A stretch of DNA of 64,000 nucleotides from Veillonella caviae. Lineage in GTDB: Bacteria > Bacillota > Negativicutes > Veillonellales > Veillonellaceae. A program made the translations under genes and the position numbers. Below the pieces are notes generated by a model. The model saw only the letters and a program-made list of their open reading frames with translations, searched no databases and was not told the DNA's origin. Positions 1-8,834 of the stretch are shown piece by piece. The stretch lies in NCBI RefSeq assembly GCF_003992125.1, contig NZ_RQUY01000006.1, positions 1 to 64,000 of the forward strand. The letters run 5' to 3'. Positions within the stretch are counted from its first letter, which is position 1, and each line of letters begins with the position of its first letter.

Positions 1-75
1 TGGAATGAGCTACATATGTCTACAAATTTTCCAACTTATTGGGATTAGTCACACACACTTTTTGTCCTATAACCC

Positions 76-280
76 CGGATATAGCTTTTATAAAATGACC
101 GTAATGTGCAAGCGCATCAGCCGCTAGGGAAGTAAATTCATCTCGGATAGGGGATTTTTGTCTTTTCGTAGTAATTGCCGTTGGTGTTTTTAGTAATCGG
201 AACGTTGGGGAAGTAAATTCATCTTGTAGGACATGTTTTTTTATGCTGCGGATATAGCTTTTATAAAATGACCGTAATGT
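76..280. repeat. Pair of 32-bp direct repeats upstream of cooS
   Basis: Bases 76-107 and 249-280 are identical 32-mers (start CGGATATAGC, end CCGTAATGT), 173 bp apart in the same orientation. They enclose a second, shorter repeat pair, giving the order A-B-B-A with all copies direct. Neither copy lies in a convincing gene. The second copy ends just before the predicted cooS promoter. Confidence 0.9.
127..224. repeat. Pair of 17-bp direct repeats nested in the longer pair
   Basis: Bases 127-143 and 208-224 share GGGAAGTAAATTCATCT exactly. Weaker similarity continues some 15 bp downstream of each copy (a TAGG followed by AT and a T-run). No gene is visible in bases 1-298. Confidence 0.85.
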
Positions 281-298
281 TTTTGGTGTAAGTTGTAT

Positions 299-328
299 TT
301 GACAAATATCCGTTTTTTACAATATACT
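299..328 (+). promoter_or_regulatory. Predicted cooS promoter
   Basis: TTGACA (299-304) and TATACT (323-328) are separated by 18 bp, a near-consensus housekeeping promoter. The predicted start lies near base 335, giving a leader of about 85 nt before cooS. Confidence 0.65.
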
Positions 329-420
329 GAGTATTATTAAAGCATAGTTATATGATAGGTTTTAAATTCCCGAATGTATGAGGGAATAAGAATGCGCCTA
401 CAGTAGGCGAGGAGGTTAGT

Positions 421-2601
421 ATGAGCGATAATAAACAGAAAGAGCATCATTGTCAGTGTGGTCATCATCACCACGAGCATAATCATGAACATGGTCATCA
501 TCACGGACATAGTCATCATCACCATCATGAGCATGACCATCATCATGAGCACGGACATGACCATCATCACGAGCATGAGCATTCTCATGACCATAGTCAC
601 GGAAAAGCTATGCCAACTGATAAATGGGTACCACACACGCATGCGCCAGGTGAGGTGCATGAGCATGGTGTAAATGATTACATGCAAGCTGTTGCGGAAT
701 ATCGTAAAACATGGCCTACGAAACAAGATGTGATTGAGCAAACTCCAGATCCTGCTGTGCGTGAAATGATTCTTCGCATGGAGCAGCTTGGTTGTGATAC
801 TGTATTTGACCGTTTTGATAAACAACAACCGCAATGTACATTCGGTATTGCTGGCGTATGCTGCCGAATTTGTTTCATGGGTCCTTGTAAAATTACCCCT
901 AAGAGTCCTCGCGGCGTTTGTGGTGCTGATGCAGATCTCATTGTGGCTCGTAACTTAACACGTGCTGCTGCAGGTGGTTTAACGCAACATGGTGCGCATG
1001 CTCGTGAAATTTTGATTTCTTTGAAAGCTGCCGCTACTGGTGAATTAGATATTCCTATTATGGGGGAAGAAAAAATCCGCACTGTATGTAAAGCCTTTGA
1101 TATTCCAGAAGAAGGTCGTACAGTCCATGAAGTCGCAAACGATTTAGCAGACGTGCTATTGGAAGATTTGAGCCGTGCATTGCCTGGGGAATATAAAACA
1201 ATTTCGGCATTGGCACCAGCTGAGCGTCGCGAAGTGTGGAAAAACTTAGATATCTTACCGATTTCTGCATATAATGAGGCATTTGATGCATACCATCGTA
1301 CATGCGTAGGTACTGATGGGGATTGGAAAAGTAATATGCAACAATTCTTGCGTTGTGGTCTTGCTTTCACATTTACTGGCGTAGTAGCAGCAGATATCGC
1401 TACTGATGCATTGTTTGGTTTAGGTGGTCGCCGTACATCTAAGGTTAACATTGGTGCTTTGAAAAAAGGTTATGTTAATATTGCGGTTCATGGTCACTTG
1501 CCAACATTAGTATCTCAAATTTGTACTATCGGTAATTCCGAAGAATACCAAGAAAAAGCGAAAGCTATTGGTGCGAAAGGCATTCAATTCTATGGTATTT
1601 GTTGCTCTGGTTTGTCCAGTATGTATCGTTATGAAAATGTGATTCCATTGTGTAATGCTGTAGGTGCGGAGCTTGTTCTTGGTACTGGCGCCCTCGATTG
1701 CTGGGTTGCGGATGTACAAGATGTGTACCCTGCTATTATGGATGTAGCTCGTTGCTTTAATACAAAAGTAATTACTACTTCTGATGCAGCTCGTTTACCT
1801 GGGGCTGAACATATTGGTTATGACCATCACCACAGTAATTTGAGTGAAACAAAACAATTGGCTAGAACTATTCTTGATCGTGCGTTAGAAGCTCATGAAA
1901 AACGTAAAGGCATGCCAGTATACATTCCACCATATGAAATTTCCGCAGAAGTTGGTTTTTCTCCAGAATCTACAGTGAAACATTATGGTTCTTTTAAACC
2001 GTTGGCAGATGCCTTGAAATCTGGCAAAGTGCGGGGCATCGTAAATATCGTAGGCTGTTCTAACCCTCGTGTTATTTATGAAAAAGCTACTGTTGATATT
2101 TGTGAAGAACTCATCAAAAATGATTGCATCATTCTCACTAATGGTTGTGCATCCTTCCCATTGATGAAATTAGGCTACTGTAATACAGATGCTATTAAGA
2201 AATGCGGTAAAAACCTTCAAGAATTCCTTGGCGATGATCAACCACCTGTATGGCACGTAGGGGAGTGTGTGGATAATGCTCGCTCCTCCGGTATTTTCGC
2301 TGGTATTGCTGGTGAATTAGGTTTTAATTTGCCACAAATGCCGTTTGCTATGTCCAGCCCTGAATGGTCTAATGAAAAAGGCATCGATGCATCACTGGGA
2401 TTCCGTTTGATGGGGATTAACACATACCACTGCGTTGAGCCACCAACACAAGGTTCTGATGCGGTAACAAAATTCTTAAAAGAAGATACAAAAGAACTTC
2501 TTGGTTCCGTTATGTATGTTAACACTGATCCTGCTGTAGTGGCAGCAAAAATTATTGATGACATCAATAAAAAACGGGAAGCACTTGGTTGGCCAGTATA
2601 A
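421..2601 (+). CDS. cooS: Anaerobic Ni-CO dehydrogenase catalytic subunit with His-rich N-terminal extension
   Basis: The product (726 aa) should oxidise CO to CO2 at a nickel-iron-sulfur C-cluster in the cytoplasm. Cys139 and Cys147 fit the D-cluster and Cys148/151/156/167 the B-cluster. C-cluster ligands appear at His357 or His359, Cys394/395, Cys427, Cys546, Cys576 and Cys616, and Lys653 fits the catalytic lysine. Typical CooS proteins are about 630-640 aa; the excess is N-terminal, where 32 of the first 60 residues are His, plus a CxC at 11-13. Such a tract is known from nickel-storage proteins like CooJ, so a built-in Ni-binding tail is likely (inference). AGGAGG lies 5 nt before the ATG. 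No cooC, cooF or acsB is visible in the window. Long open frames on the other strand here are products of the His codons. Confidence 0.93.
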   Translation: MSDNKQKEHHCQCGHHHHEHNHEHGHHHGHSHHHHHEHDHHHEHGHDHHHEHEHSHDHSHGKAMPTDKWVPHTHAPGEVHEHGVNDYMQAVAEYRKTWPTKQDVIEQTPDPAVREMILRMEQLGCDTVFDRFDKQQPQCTFGIAGVCCRICFMGPCKITPKSPRGVCGADADLIVARNLTRAAAGGLTQHGAHAREILISLKAAATGELDIPIMGEEKIRTVCKAFDIPEEGRTVHEVANDLADVLLEDLSRALPGEYKTISALAPAERREVWKNLDILPISAYNEAFDAYHRTCVGTDGDWKSNMQQFLRCGLAFTFTGVVAADIATDALFGLGGRRTSKVNIGALKKGYVNIAVHGHLPTLVSQICTIGNSEEYQEKAKAIGAKGIQFYGICCSGLSSMYRYENVIPLCNAVGAELVLGTGALDCWVADVQDVYPAIMDVARCFNTKVITTSDAARLPGAEHIGYDHHHSNLSETKQLARTILDRALEAHEKRKGMPVYIPPYEISAEVGFSPESTVKHYGSFKPLADALKSGKVRGIVNIVGCSNPRVIYEKATVDICEELIKNDCIILTNGCASFPLMKLGYCNTDAIKKCGKNLQEFLGDDQPPVWHVGECVDNARSSGIFAGIAGELGFNLPQMPFAMSSPEWSNEKGIDASLGFRLMGINTYHCVEPPTQGSDAVTKFLKEDTKELLGSVMYVNTDPAVVAAKIIDDINKKREALGWPV

Positions 2602-2716
2602 TTATATATAACTGACTTATAGGTTTTGATTAGTATTGTTAATGGTGAAAGCAGTCTCCAGTGAGATAGCTTGTGGCTGTTTTGAATCTTAGAGATATAT
2701 TTAGAATATATAATTA

Positions 2717-2756
2717 AAAATAACCAATTCTTCTAATCGGAAGAATTGGTTATTTT
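2717..2756. terminator. Bidirectional terminator between cooS and narK
   Basis: A perfect 17-bp inverted repeat (2717-2733 with 2740-2756) has A-rich and T-rich ends and a 6-nt loop. It sits between two convergent genes and can stop transcription from both. Confidence 0.9.
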
Positions 2757-2773
2757 GGTGTATTTGTAAGTTT

Positions 2774-4102
2774 TTACACATTCATATTCGCGCCTTTACG
2801 AACGTAGAACCAGTAGCATACAGCTACGGTTACAATATTAAACGCGAGAAGGACAGCGAAGGCTGGGTGAATGTTACCAAATGTGGTGTAAGTGAAACCG
2901 AAGATTTTTGGTGTTATGAAGGCACCGTAAGCAGCTACGGCTGCGGTAAAGCCTGTTACGAGAGAACCTTGTAAGCCATCTGTGAAGATATGTGGAATCA
3001 TACGGAACGAAGCCCCTGTAATGAAACCGGTAAATACGAAGGTGATAACGGACATCGCGAAGAAGAATGGGAAGCTGTGTAAATCTACACCTACTGCGAT
3101 GAGAGCGGTGCTTACGCAGAGGCCGATGAGACCAAGGAAGGTAATTTTCGTACCGCTGTTGATTTTATCAGCTAACCAACCGCCTACAGGGCGAAGTCCA
3201 GCAGATACGAGGGGACCTACGAATGCAATGTAGGCGAATGGAATTTCAGGAAATTCTTTGCCTACCAATAAGCCGAGGGCGGCGGCATAGCCGGAGAATG
3301 CACCGAAGCCGCAAGTATAGATTAATGTCATTGCCCATGTATGTTTATTGCCGAAAATTTGAGCCAAGCTTTTAGGATTTGGTTTGGCTAATGGCAAATT
3401 ATCCATGAATTTCAAAATTAATGCTAATGTAATAATGAGCGGTATTACCCACATAAGGGCTGCATTGGCAAGATATACAGCATCGCCATTGATGATGGCT
3501 GGTGTAACGCCGAATACACTTCCTAGGGCTGCACTGCCCATGGCAAATGCTGCTAAGAAGTAGAGAATGGAAATGCCAAGGTTGCCGATACCACCGTTGA
3601 TGCCGAGGGCTGTACCTTTTTCCGATTTAGGAAAGAAGTTACCGATATTCGCCATCGATGCGGAGAAGTTGCCTCCCGCCAGACCGATAAGAGCGGTTAA
3701 AACCATAAATGTTTCATACGAGGTTGTTGGGTCTTGTACCGCTTGGCCTAACCACACTACTGGGATGAGAAGAATCAAAGTGGAGAAGAATGTCCAGTTT
3801 TTACCACCTACGAGGGCGGGCATATAGGTGTACACAAATCGCAAAGTGGCACCTACGAGTCCAGGAAAGGCGGCGAGGGTAAATAATTGATCTGTTGTAA
3901 AATTGAAGCCAGCTCCATTTAACTGTGATGCAATGGTACTCCATAAATACCAGACACAGAATGAAAGCGTGAGGGCCAACGTGGACACTACGAGGTTTTG
4001 TTTGGCGATTTTCTTGCCATAAGACTCCCAGAAATCCTTGTTGTCTGGTTGCCAATTTGCCACGATATCGCGGCGTGATGTAAATGTGGTACTTGAGCTC
4101 AT
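2774..4102 (-). CDS. narK: NarK-type nitrate/nitrite transporter (MFS)
   Basis: This 442-aa membrane protein of the major facilitator superfamily has about 12 membrane segments and moves nitrate in and/or nitrite out. The nitrate-nitrite porter signature (GLAGGNFSASMANIG, then FFP and GGIGNLG) runs over about residues 140-176. A second conserved stretch with GLRPVGGWLAD follows, and Arg88 fits the substrate arginine in helix 2. I start it at 4102, because AAGGAAA lies just before that ATG; the ATG 18 bp upstream has no ribosome binding site. It is divergent from the Crp-type regulator and next to narGHJI, so it likely feeds that nitrate reductase. Confidence 0.92.
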   Translation of the reverse strand: MSSSTTFTSRRDIVANWQPDNKDFWESYGKKIAKQNLVVSTLALTLSFCVWYLWSTIASQLNGAGFNFTTDQLFTLAAFPGLVGATLRFVYTYMPALVGGKNWTFFSTLILLIPVVWLGQAVQDPTTSYETFMVLTALIGLAGGNFSASMANIGNFFPKSEKGTALGINGGIGNLGISILYFLAAFAMGSAALGSVFGVTPAIINGDAVYLANAALMWVIPLIITLALILKFMDNLPLAKPNPKSLAQIFGNKHTWAMTLIYTCGFGAFSGYAAALGLLVGKEFPEIPFAYIAFVGPLVSAGLRPVGGWLADKINSGTKITFLGLIGLCVSTALIAVGVDLHSFPFFFAMSVITFVFTGFITGASFRMIPHIFTDGLQGSLVTGFTAAVAAYGAFITPKIFGFTYTTFGNIHPAFAVLLAFNIVTVAVCYWFYVRKGANMNV

Positions 4103-4203
4103 AAGAAATTTCCTTTCCATTCTTTATACTCATGATTACGGTTACTTTCACACATAGTAGAATCTATAGGCTAGTCATAGTATAATAAACTTATAAAATA
4201 TAT

Positions 4204-4229
4204 GGCTTTACTATATACGGCTTTACTAT
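4204..4229. repeat. Short direct repeat in the narK-crp intergenic region
   Basis: GGCTTTACTAT occurs at 4204-4214 and again at 4219-4229, 15 bp apart (about 1.5 helical turns). It lies upstream of narK, so it may be part of the narK control region, but no binding protein can be named. Confidence 0.6.
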
Positions 4230-4289
4230 GTGCACGGATTCTCAGTTAACATCGTTATCAAATGGATTAACATAATGAAGATATGCAGC

Positions 4290-4305
4290 TGTGATTAAAA
4301 TTACA
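4290..4305. promoter_or_regulatory. CRP-like box 1
   Basis: TGTGA-N6-TTACA differs at one base from the CRP palindrome TGTGA-N6-TCACA. It lies between divergent narK and the Crp-type gene. Its centre is 48 bp upstream of box 2. Confidence 0.6.
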
Positions 4306-4337
4306 CGTTTATCATACTAAAGATAATATAATATGAA

Positions 4338-4380
4338 TGTGAGAAATAGCACACTTATTTGAGAATAAATACGTTATAAT
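4338..4380 (+). promoter_or_regulatory. CRP-like box 2 and the promoter of the Crp-type gene
   Basis: TGTGA-N6-GCACA (4338-4353) is followed by TATAAT (4375-4380) without a good -35 hexamer. With a start site at 4387 the box centre (4345.5) falls at -41.5, the classical class II activator position. This suggests that a Crp/Fnr-family protein, plausibly the gene's own product, activates it. Confidence 0.65.
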
Positions 4381-4406
4381 ATGGATTAAGGATGCGCGGT
4401 GATGGT

Positions 4407-5093
4407 ATGAAGAAAGAATTGATAAACCAATTACTCGCTTTGCCAGGTGAAACAATTAATTTAGTAAAAGGTGAATTTTTGTTTCATGAAGGTGATATAG
4501 CAGAACATTTTTATATAGTTCTTTCCGGACGATTGAGTATAAAAAAATTTGAGGCTAGTGGTCATATTTTTGCACTTCGTCTCGTAGGTCCTCAAAATGT
4601 AATGGGTGAGATTCCGTTATATGAGGAAAAACAACGAACCTATGTGTTCAATGCTATTGCTCGGGAAAATAGTTCTGTTTATGCTATTCGCTATTCTGTA
4701 TTAGAGGGGGCTATTGCTAAGGACCATTCATTGGCTATTGCGATGATGAAGATTTATACACTTCATATGCGGCGGCAACAAGCTAAGTACAGAGATTTGC
4801 TGCTATATGGCAAAAAAGGCGCATTCTATTCTACATTATTGCGTTTAGCCAATAGCTATGGTATTCAGCGTGACGATGGTATATTCATCGATATCGCCTT
4901 GACGAATCAAGAGTTGGCTGAATTTGCAGCCACATCTCGGGAAAGTTTGAACCGTATGCTCAGTGAGTTGCGTAAATTGGGCTATGTTGCCTATGATAAT
5001 CACCACTTAGTCATTCGAGATTTCGATGCTCTTATTGCATTGTTAGATTTAGATGTTGATAGTATTGATTCTGATATTAGCAATATAGAATGA
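4407..5093 (+). CDS. Crp/Fnr-family transcription regulator without cysteines
   Basis: This 228-aa regulator has an N-terminal cyclic-nucleotide-binding-like beta barrel (about residues 10-105), a long dimer helix, and a C-terminal winged helix-turn-helix. The recognition helix reads SRESLNRML. Its Arg, Glu and Arg match the spacing of CRP Arg180/Glu181/Arg185, which read TGTGA, fitting the boxes upstream. There is no cysteine at all, so it cannot hold an FNR-type Fe-S cluster; the signal is unknown. I prefer the ATG at 4407 (GGTGAT before it) over the one at 4392, which is only 5 nt from the predicted transcription start. Position between narK and narGHJI suggests nitrate-respiration control. 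Confidence 0.88.
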   Translation: MKKELINQLLALPGETINLVKGEFLFHEGDIAEHFYIVLSGRLSIKKFEASGHIFALRLVGPQNVMGEIPLYEEKQRTYVFNAIARENSSVYAIRYSVLEGAIAKDHSLAIAMMKIYTLHMRRQQAKYRDLLLYGKKGAFYSTLLRLANSYGIQRDDGIFIDIALTNQELAEFAATSRESLNRMLSELRKLGYVAYDNHHLVIRDFDALIALLDLDVDSIDSDISNIE

Positions 5094-5097
5094 TGTA

Positions 5098-5137
5098 AGA
5101 CCCTTGTTGTTGGCTTTGCTAACGCAAGGGTCTTTTT
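5098..5137 (+). terminator. Terminator-like hairpin between crp-type gene and narG
   Basis: AGACCCTTG (5098-5106) pairs with CAAGGGTCT (5125-5133), extended inside by GTTGGC/GCTAAC, and is followed by a T-run. Only 66 bp separate the two genes and no separate narG promoter is obvious. Partial read-through may therefore set the narG level. Confidence 0.75.
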
Positions 5138-5159
5138 GTAGTTTGTAAGGAGGATTACG

Positions 5160-8100
5160 ATGAGCTTGTTATCACAGAAATTCAAGTTTCTTCGCAAAAA
5201 AGACGTATCTCGTAGTGGGCATCAAATCACAGAAGAAGGGGGGCGACAGTGGGAAAATTTTTACCGTGATCGCTGGTCTTATGATAAGGTGGTTCGCACT
5301 ACGCATGGCGTAAACTGTACTGGTTCTTGTAGTTGGAATATTTACGTTAAAAATGGTGTAGTAGCATGGGAAAACCAAGCTACTGACTATCCTGAAACTC
5401 CTGATGATATGCCGGATTATGAACCTCGTGGATGTCCTCGTGGAGCTACTTTCTCTTGGTATTTGTACAGTCCGTTGCGTGTGAAATATCCGTATGTGCG
5501 CGGTGAATTAGCTGAATTATGGCGTGAAGCGAAGAAAAACGCTAAAAACCCTATAGAAGCGTGGAAATCTATCGTTGAAGATCCTGAAAAATGTAAAAAA
5601 TACAAATCCGCTCGCGGTATGGGTGGTTTCGTGCGTTCCACATGGGATGAAGCTACAGAAATTACGGCTGCATCCTTACTCTATACAGCGAAAACATATG
5701 GACCTGACCGTAATGCAGGTTTTTCTGTAATTCCTGCTATGTCCATGTTGTCCTATGCGGCAGGTGCTCGTTTCCTCAATTTGATGGGTGGCACGCCCTT
5801 GTCCTTTTATGATTGGTATGCAGATTTACCGCCATCTAGCCCTCAAGTTTGGGGGGAACAAACGGATACACCTGAATCTGGTGATTGGTACAATGCTGGT
5901 TATATCATTACTTGGGGCTCCAATGTGCCGTTGACGCGTACTCCGGATGCTCATTTCTTGACAGAAGTGCGCTACAAAGGAACTAAGGTTGTCTCTGTAT
6001 CCCCTGATTATGCAGAATCGACGACGTCTTCTGATGCATGGCTTAATGTGAAAGCTGGTACTGATGCGGCTTTGGCGATGGCTATGGGTCACGTTATTTT
6101 GAAAGAATATTACGTTGATCAAGAAACGAAATTCTTCACTGACTATGCGAAAGCTTTCACGGACATGCCATTCCTTGTACGAGTAGAAAATATCAATGGT
6201 GCTGTACAACCAGGTCGTTTTCTCAATGCTAAAGACCTCGGCAGAAATGAGGAAGGCGCTGAATTCCAACATCTTCTCATCGATGACAATACGAATACCC
6301 TCGTTGTGCCAAATGGTACATTAGGAGATCGTCATAGCCATCCTGAAAAATGGAATTTGCGTTTAGAAAATCGAGATACTGGTGAAAACATCGCCCCTCG
6401 TTTGTCTGTATTCGACAATCGCCAAGATGTAGTGATGGTTAAATTGCCATATTTCGGTGACGAACAACACGAAGGTATTATTGAACGCGCTATTCCTACC
6501 ATTACGGTACAAACTGCAGAAGGGCCTGTACAAGTGACGACCGTATATGATTTGATTTTGGCGAATTACGGTATCGACCGCGGTATTGGCGGTGAAGCGG
6601 CTAGCAGCTATGAAGAAGATGCTCCATATACGCCAGCGTGGCAAGAAAAAATCACTGGTGTATCTGCTGCTATTGCTATTCGTACAGCTCGTGAATTTGC
6701 TGATAATGCAATCAAAACTAAAGGTCGTTCCATGATTATCATGGGCGGTGGAATTAACCATTGGTATCATGCAGACGTCATTTATCGCACCATTTTGAAC
6801 ATCATCATGTTCTGTGGCACAGAAGGTGTTAACGGCGGTGGTTGGGCTCACTATGTAGGGCAAGAAAAATTACGTCCTGTTGAAGGCTGGGCTGGTATTA
6901 TGACTGGTAATGACTGGAGTAAAGCGCCACGTTTACAAAATGGTACATCTTGGTTTTACTTTGCTACAGAACAATATCGTTCTGACTGTATCGATTTGGC
7001 AGATCGTACCTCTAAATTAGCTACACCTCGGTATCGCCATCCTGGTGACTACAATGTTATGGCTGCTCGCTTAGGTTGGTTACCATCGTATCCTACGTTC
7101 AATAAAGGAAGCCAAGAGCTCATCAACGAAGCTCGTGCTGCTGGTGCTGGTTCCGAAACGGAGATTAATCATTTCGTAGCTCAAGCGTTGAAGAATAAAG
7201 AATTACAATTTGCTATCGAAGATCCAGCAGCAAAAGAAAACCATCCGCGCAATCTATTTGTATGGCGTGCGAATCTTATCGGTTCTTCCTCTAAGGGGCA
7301 CGAATATTTTCTTAAACATTTACTTGGTACAAAACACGGCGTTTTAGAAGATGATGATGCATCAGTAAAACCAGAGGAAATTAAATGGCGTGAAGCTGAT
7401 GGAGCAGGTAAATTAGATCTTCTCATCGATATCGATTTCCGTATGGCATCTACAGCACTCTATTCTGATATCGTATTCCCAGCGGCAACTTGGTACGAAA
7501 AAGAAGACTTATCTTCTACAGATATGCATCCATATGTACACGTATTCCAAGCTGCTGTTGATTGCGCATGGGAAACTAAATCCGACTGGGATACATTCCG
7601 AACATTAGCTGAAACGGTATCTCGTGTAGCGAAGGAGTCTGGTTTTACTGAATACGAAGATATTGTAGCAGTACCATTGCAACATGATAGTCCTGGTGAA
7701 ATTGCGCAACCAGAAGGCAAGGTTCTCGACTGGAGTCGCGGTGAATGTGAGCCGATTCCTGGCAAAACTATGCCAAATTTAGTTCATGTAAAACGAGATT
7801 ACAGTAAAATTTTTGAAAAATTCATCGGCTTAGGTCCAAATATAGAACAAAAAATGGGTGCTCATGGTTTGTCTTGGGATGTATCCGATGCGTACCAATC
7901 CTTGTATGAACAAAATGGTACCATTGATAACCCAGAATTCGTATCTCATGGACGTCCGAGCATTTACGAAGCTCGAGAAGCATGTAATGTAGTATTAACA
8001 TTGTCATCTTGTACGAATGGTAAATTAGCCGTTCGTTCCTGGGAAGCGATGGAGCAGAAAACAGGCATTGAAGGGTTACAAAAAAATGCCATCGGTCGTG

Positions 8101-8834
8101 AACAAGAACAAATCACCTTTGATGATATGGTAAAACAACCACGCTTTATCATCAGCTCTGTAACAAGTACTGGCAAAAATGATAAAAACCGCCGTTACTC
8201 GCCGTTCACTACATCTACAGAAGATAAGGTACCATTCCGAACCGTTACAGGTCGTCAATCCTATTACTGTGATCATGAAATTATGCGCGATTACGGCGAG
8301 GCTATGGCCTTGTATAAACCTGTATTGTCCTATAAGCCAGTACAGAAGGATTACAAAATTGAAGGCGTTCCGGAAATTACATTGAAATACTTAACACCGC
8401 ATCATAAATGGTCTACTCATAGTATGTATTTTGATAGCCAACAATTGCTCACCTTATTCCGTGGTGGTCAAACTATTTGGCTTAATGAAGACGATGCAGC
8501 AGAAATTGATGTGAAGGACAATGATTGGGTGGAAGCTTTCAACAAAAATGGTGTCGTAGCAGCACGTGCCGTTGTATCACCACGTATTCCACGCGGCATT
8601 TCCTACATGTACCATTCCCAAGACCGTCACATTAATGTGCCAGGTGCACAAGTGAAAAAACAACGGGGCGGTACACATAATGCACCAACTCATATTCATA
8701 TGAAACCGACTCACATGATCGGCGGTTACGGTCAGTTGAGTTACGGATTTAACTATTATGGCCCTACTGGTAACCAACGGGATATGACCATTGTGGCTCG
8801 TAAATTGAAGGAGGTAGATTGGCTTGAAGATTAA
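5160..8834 (+). CDS. narG: Respiratory nitrate reductase alpha subunit
   Basis: This 1224-aa molybdenum enzyme reduces nitrate to nitrite on the cytoplasmic face of the membrane with electrons from NarH. His49, Cys53, Cys57 and Cys92 match the FS0 [4Fe-4S] ligands of E. coli NarG at identical positions. The WGEQTDTPESGDWYN stretch contains the aspartate that ligates Mo. Length is near the usual 1240-1250 aa. There is no twin-arginine signal, so the protein is the cytoplasm-facing type. AAGGAGG precedes the ATG. It overlaps the start of narH by 11 bp and heads a four-gene operon. Confidence 0.97.
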   Translation: MSLLSQKFKFLRKKDVSRSGHQITEEGGRQWENFYRDRWSYDKVVRTTHGVNCTGSCSWNIYVKNGVVAWENQATDYPETPDDMPDYEPRGCPRGATFSWYLYSPLRVKYPYVRGELAELWREAKKNAKNPIEAWKSIVEDPEKCKKYKSARGMGGFVRSTWDEATEITAASLLYTAKTYGPDRNAGFSVIPAMSMLSYAAGARFLNLMGGTPLSFYDWYADLPPSSPQVWGEQTDTPESGDWYNAGYIITWGSNVPLTRTPDAHFLTEVRYKGTKVVSVSPDYAESTTSSDAWLNVKAGTDAALAMAMGHVILKEYYVDQETKFFTDYAKAFTDMPFLVRVENINGAVQPGRFLNAKDLGRNEEGAEFQHLLIDDNTNTLVVPNGTLGDRHSHPEKWNLRLENRDTGENIAPRLSVFDNRQDVVMVKLPYFGDEQHEGIIERAIPTITVQTAEGPVQVTTVYDLILANYGIDRGIGGEAASSYEEDAPYTPAWQEKITGVSAAIAIRTAREFADNAIKTKGRSMIIMGGGINHWYHADVIYRTILNIIMFCGTEGVNGGGWAHYVGQEKLRPVEGWAGIMTGNDWSKAPRLQNGTSWFYFATEQYRSDCIDLADRTSKLATPRYRHPGDYNVMAARLGWLPSYPTFNKGSQELINEARAAGAGSETEINHFVAQALKNKELQFAIEDPAAKENHPRNLFVWRANLIGSSSKGHEYFLKHLLGTKHGVLEDDDASVKPEEIKWREADGAGKLDLLIDIDFRMASTALYSDIVFPAATWYEKEDLSSTDMHPYVHVFQAAVDCAWETKSDWDTFRTLAETVSRVAKESGFTEYEDIVAVPLQHDSPGEIAQPEGKVLDWSRGECEPIPGKTMPNLVHVKRDYSKIFEKFIGLGPNIEQKMGAHGLSWDVSDAYQSLYEQNGTIDNPEFVSHGRPSIYEAREACNVVLTLSSCTNGKLAVRSWEAMEQKTGIEGLQKNAIGREQEQITFDDMVKQPRFIISSVTSTGKNDKNRRYSPFTTSTEDKVPFRTVTGRQSYYCDHEIMRDYGEAMALYKPVLSYKPVQKDYKIEGVPEITLKYLTPHHKWSTHSMYFDSQQLLTLFRGGQTIWLNEDDAAEIDVKDNDWVEAFNKNGVVAARAVVSPRIPRGISYMYHSQDRHINVPGAQVKKQRGGTHNAPTHIHMKPTHMIGGYGQLSYGFNYYGPTGNQRDMTIVARKLKEVDWLED

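Noticed and set aside
337-1451. Long open frames on the minus strand and in frame +2 over the His-rich start of cooS
   Set aside because: They mirror the CAT/CAC and GAG/GAC codons of cooS, have no ribosome binding sites, and give low-complexity products rich in Met, Ile and Thr.
4121-4391. FNR boxes (TTGAT-N4-ATCAA) between narK and the regulator gene
   Set aside because: None is present; the palindromes are of the TGTGA type.
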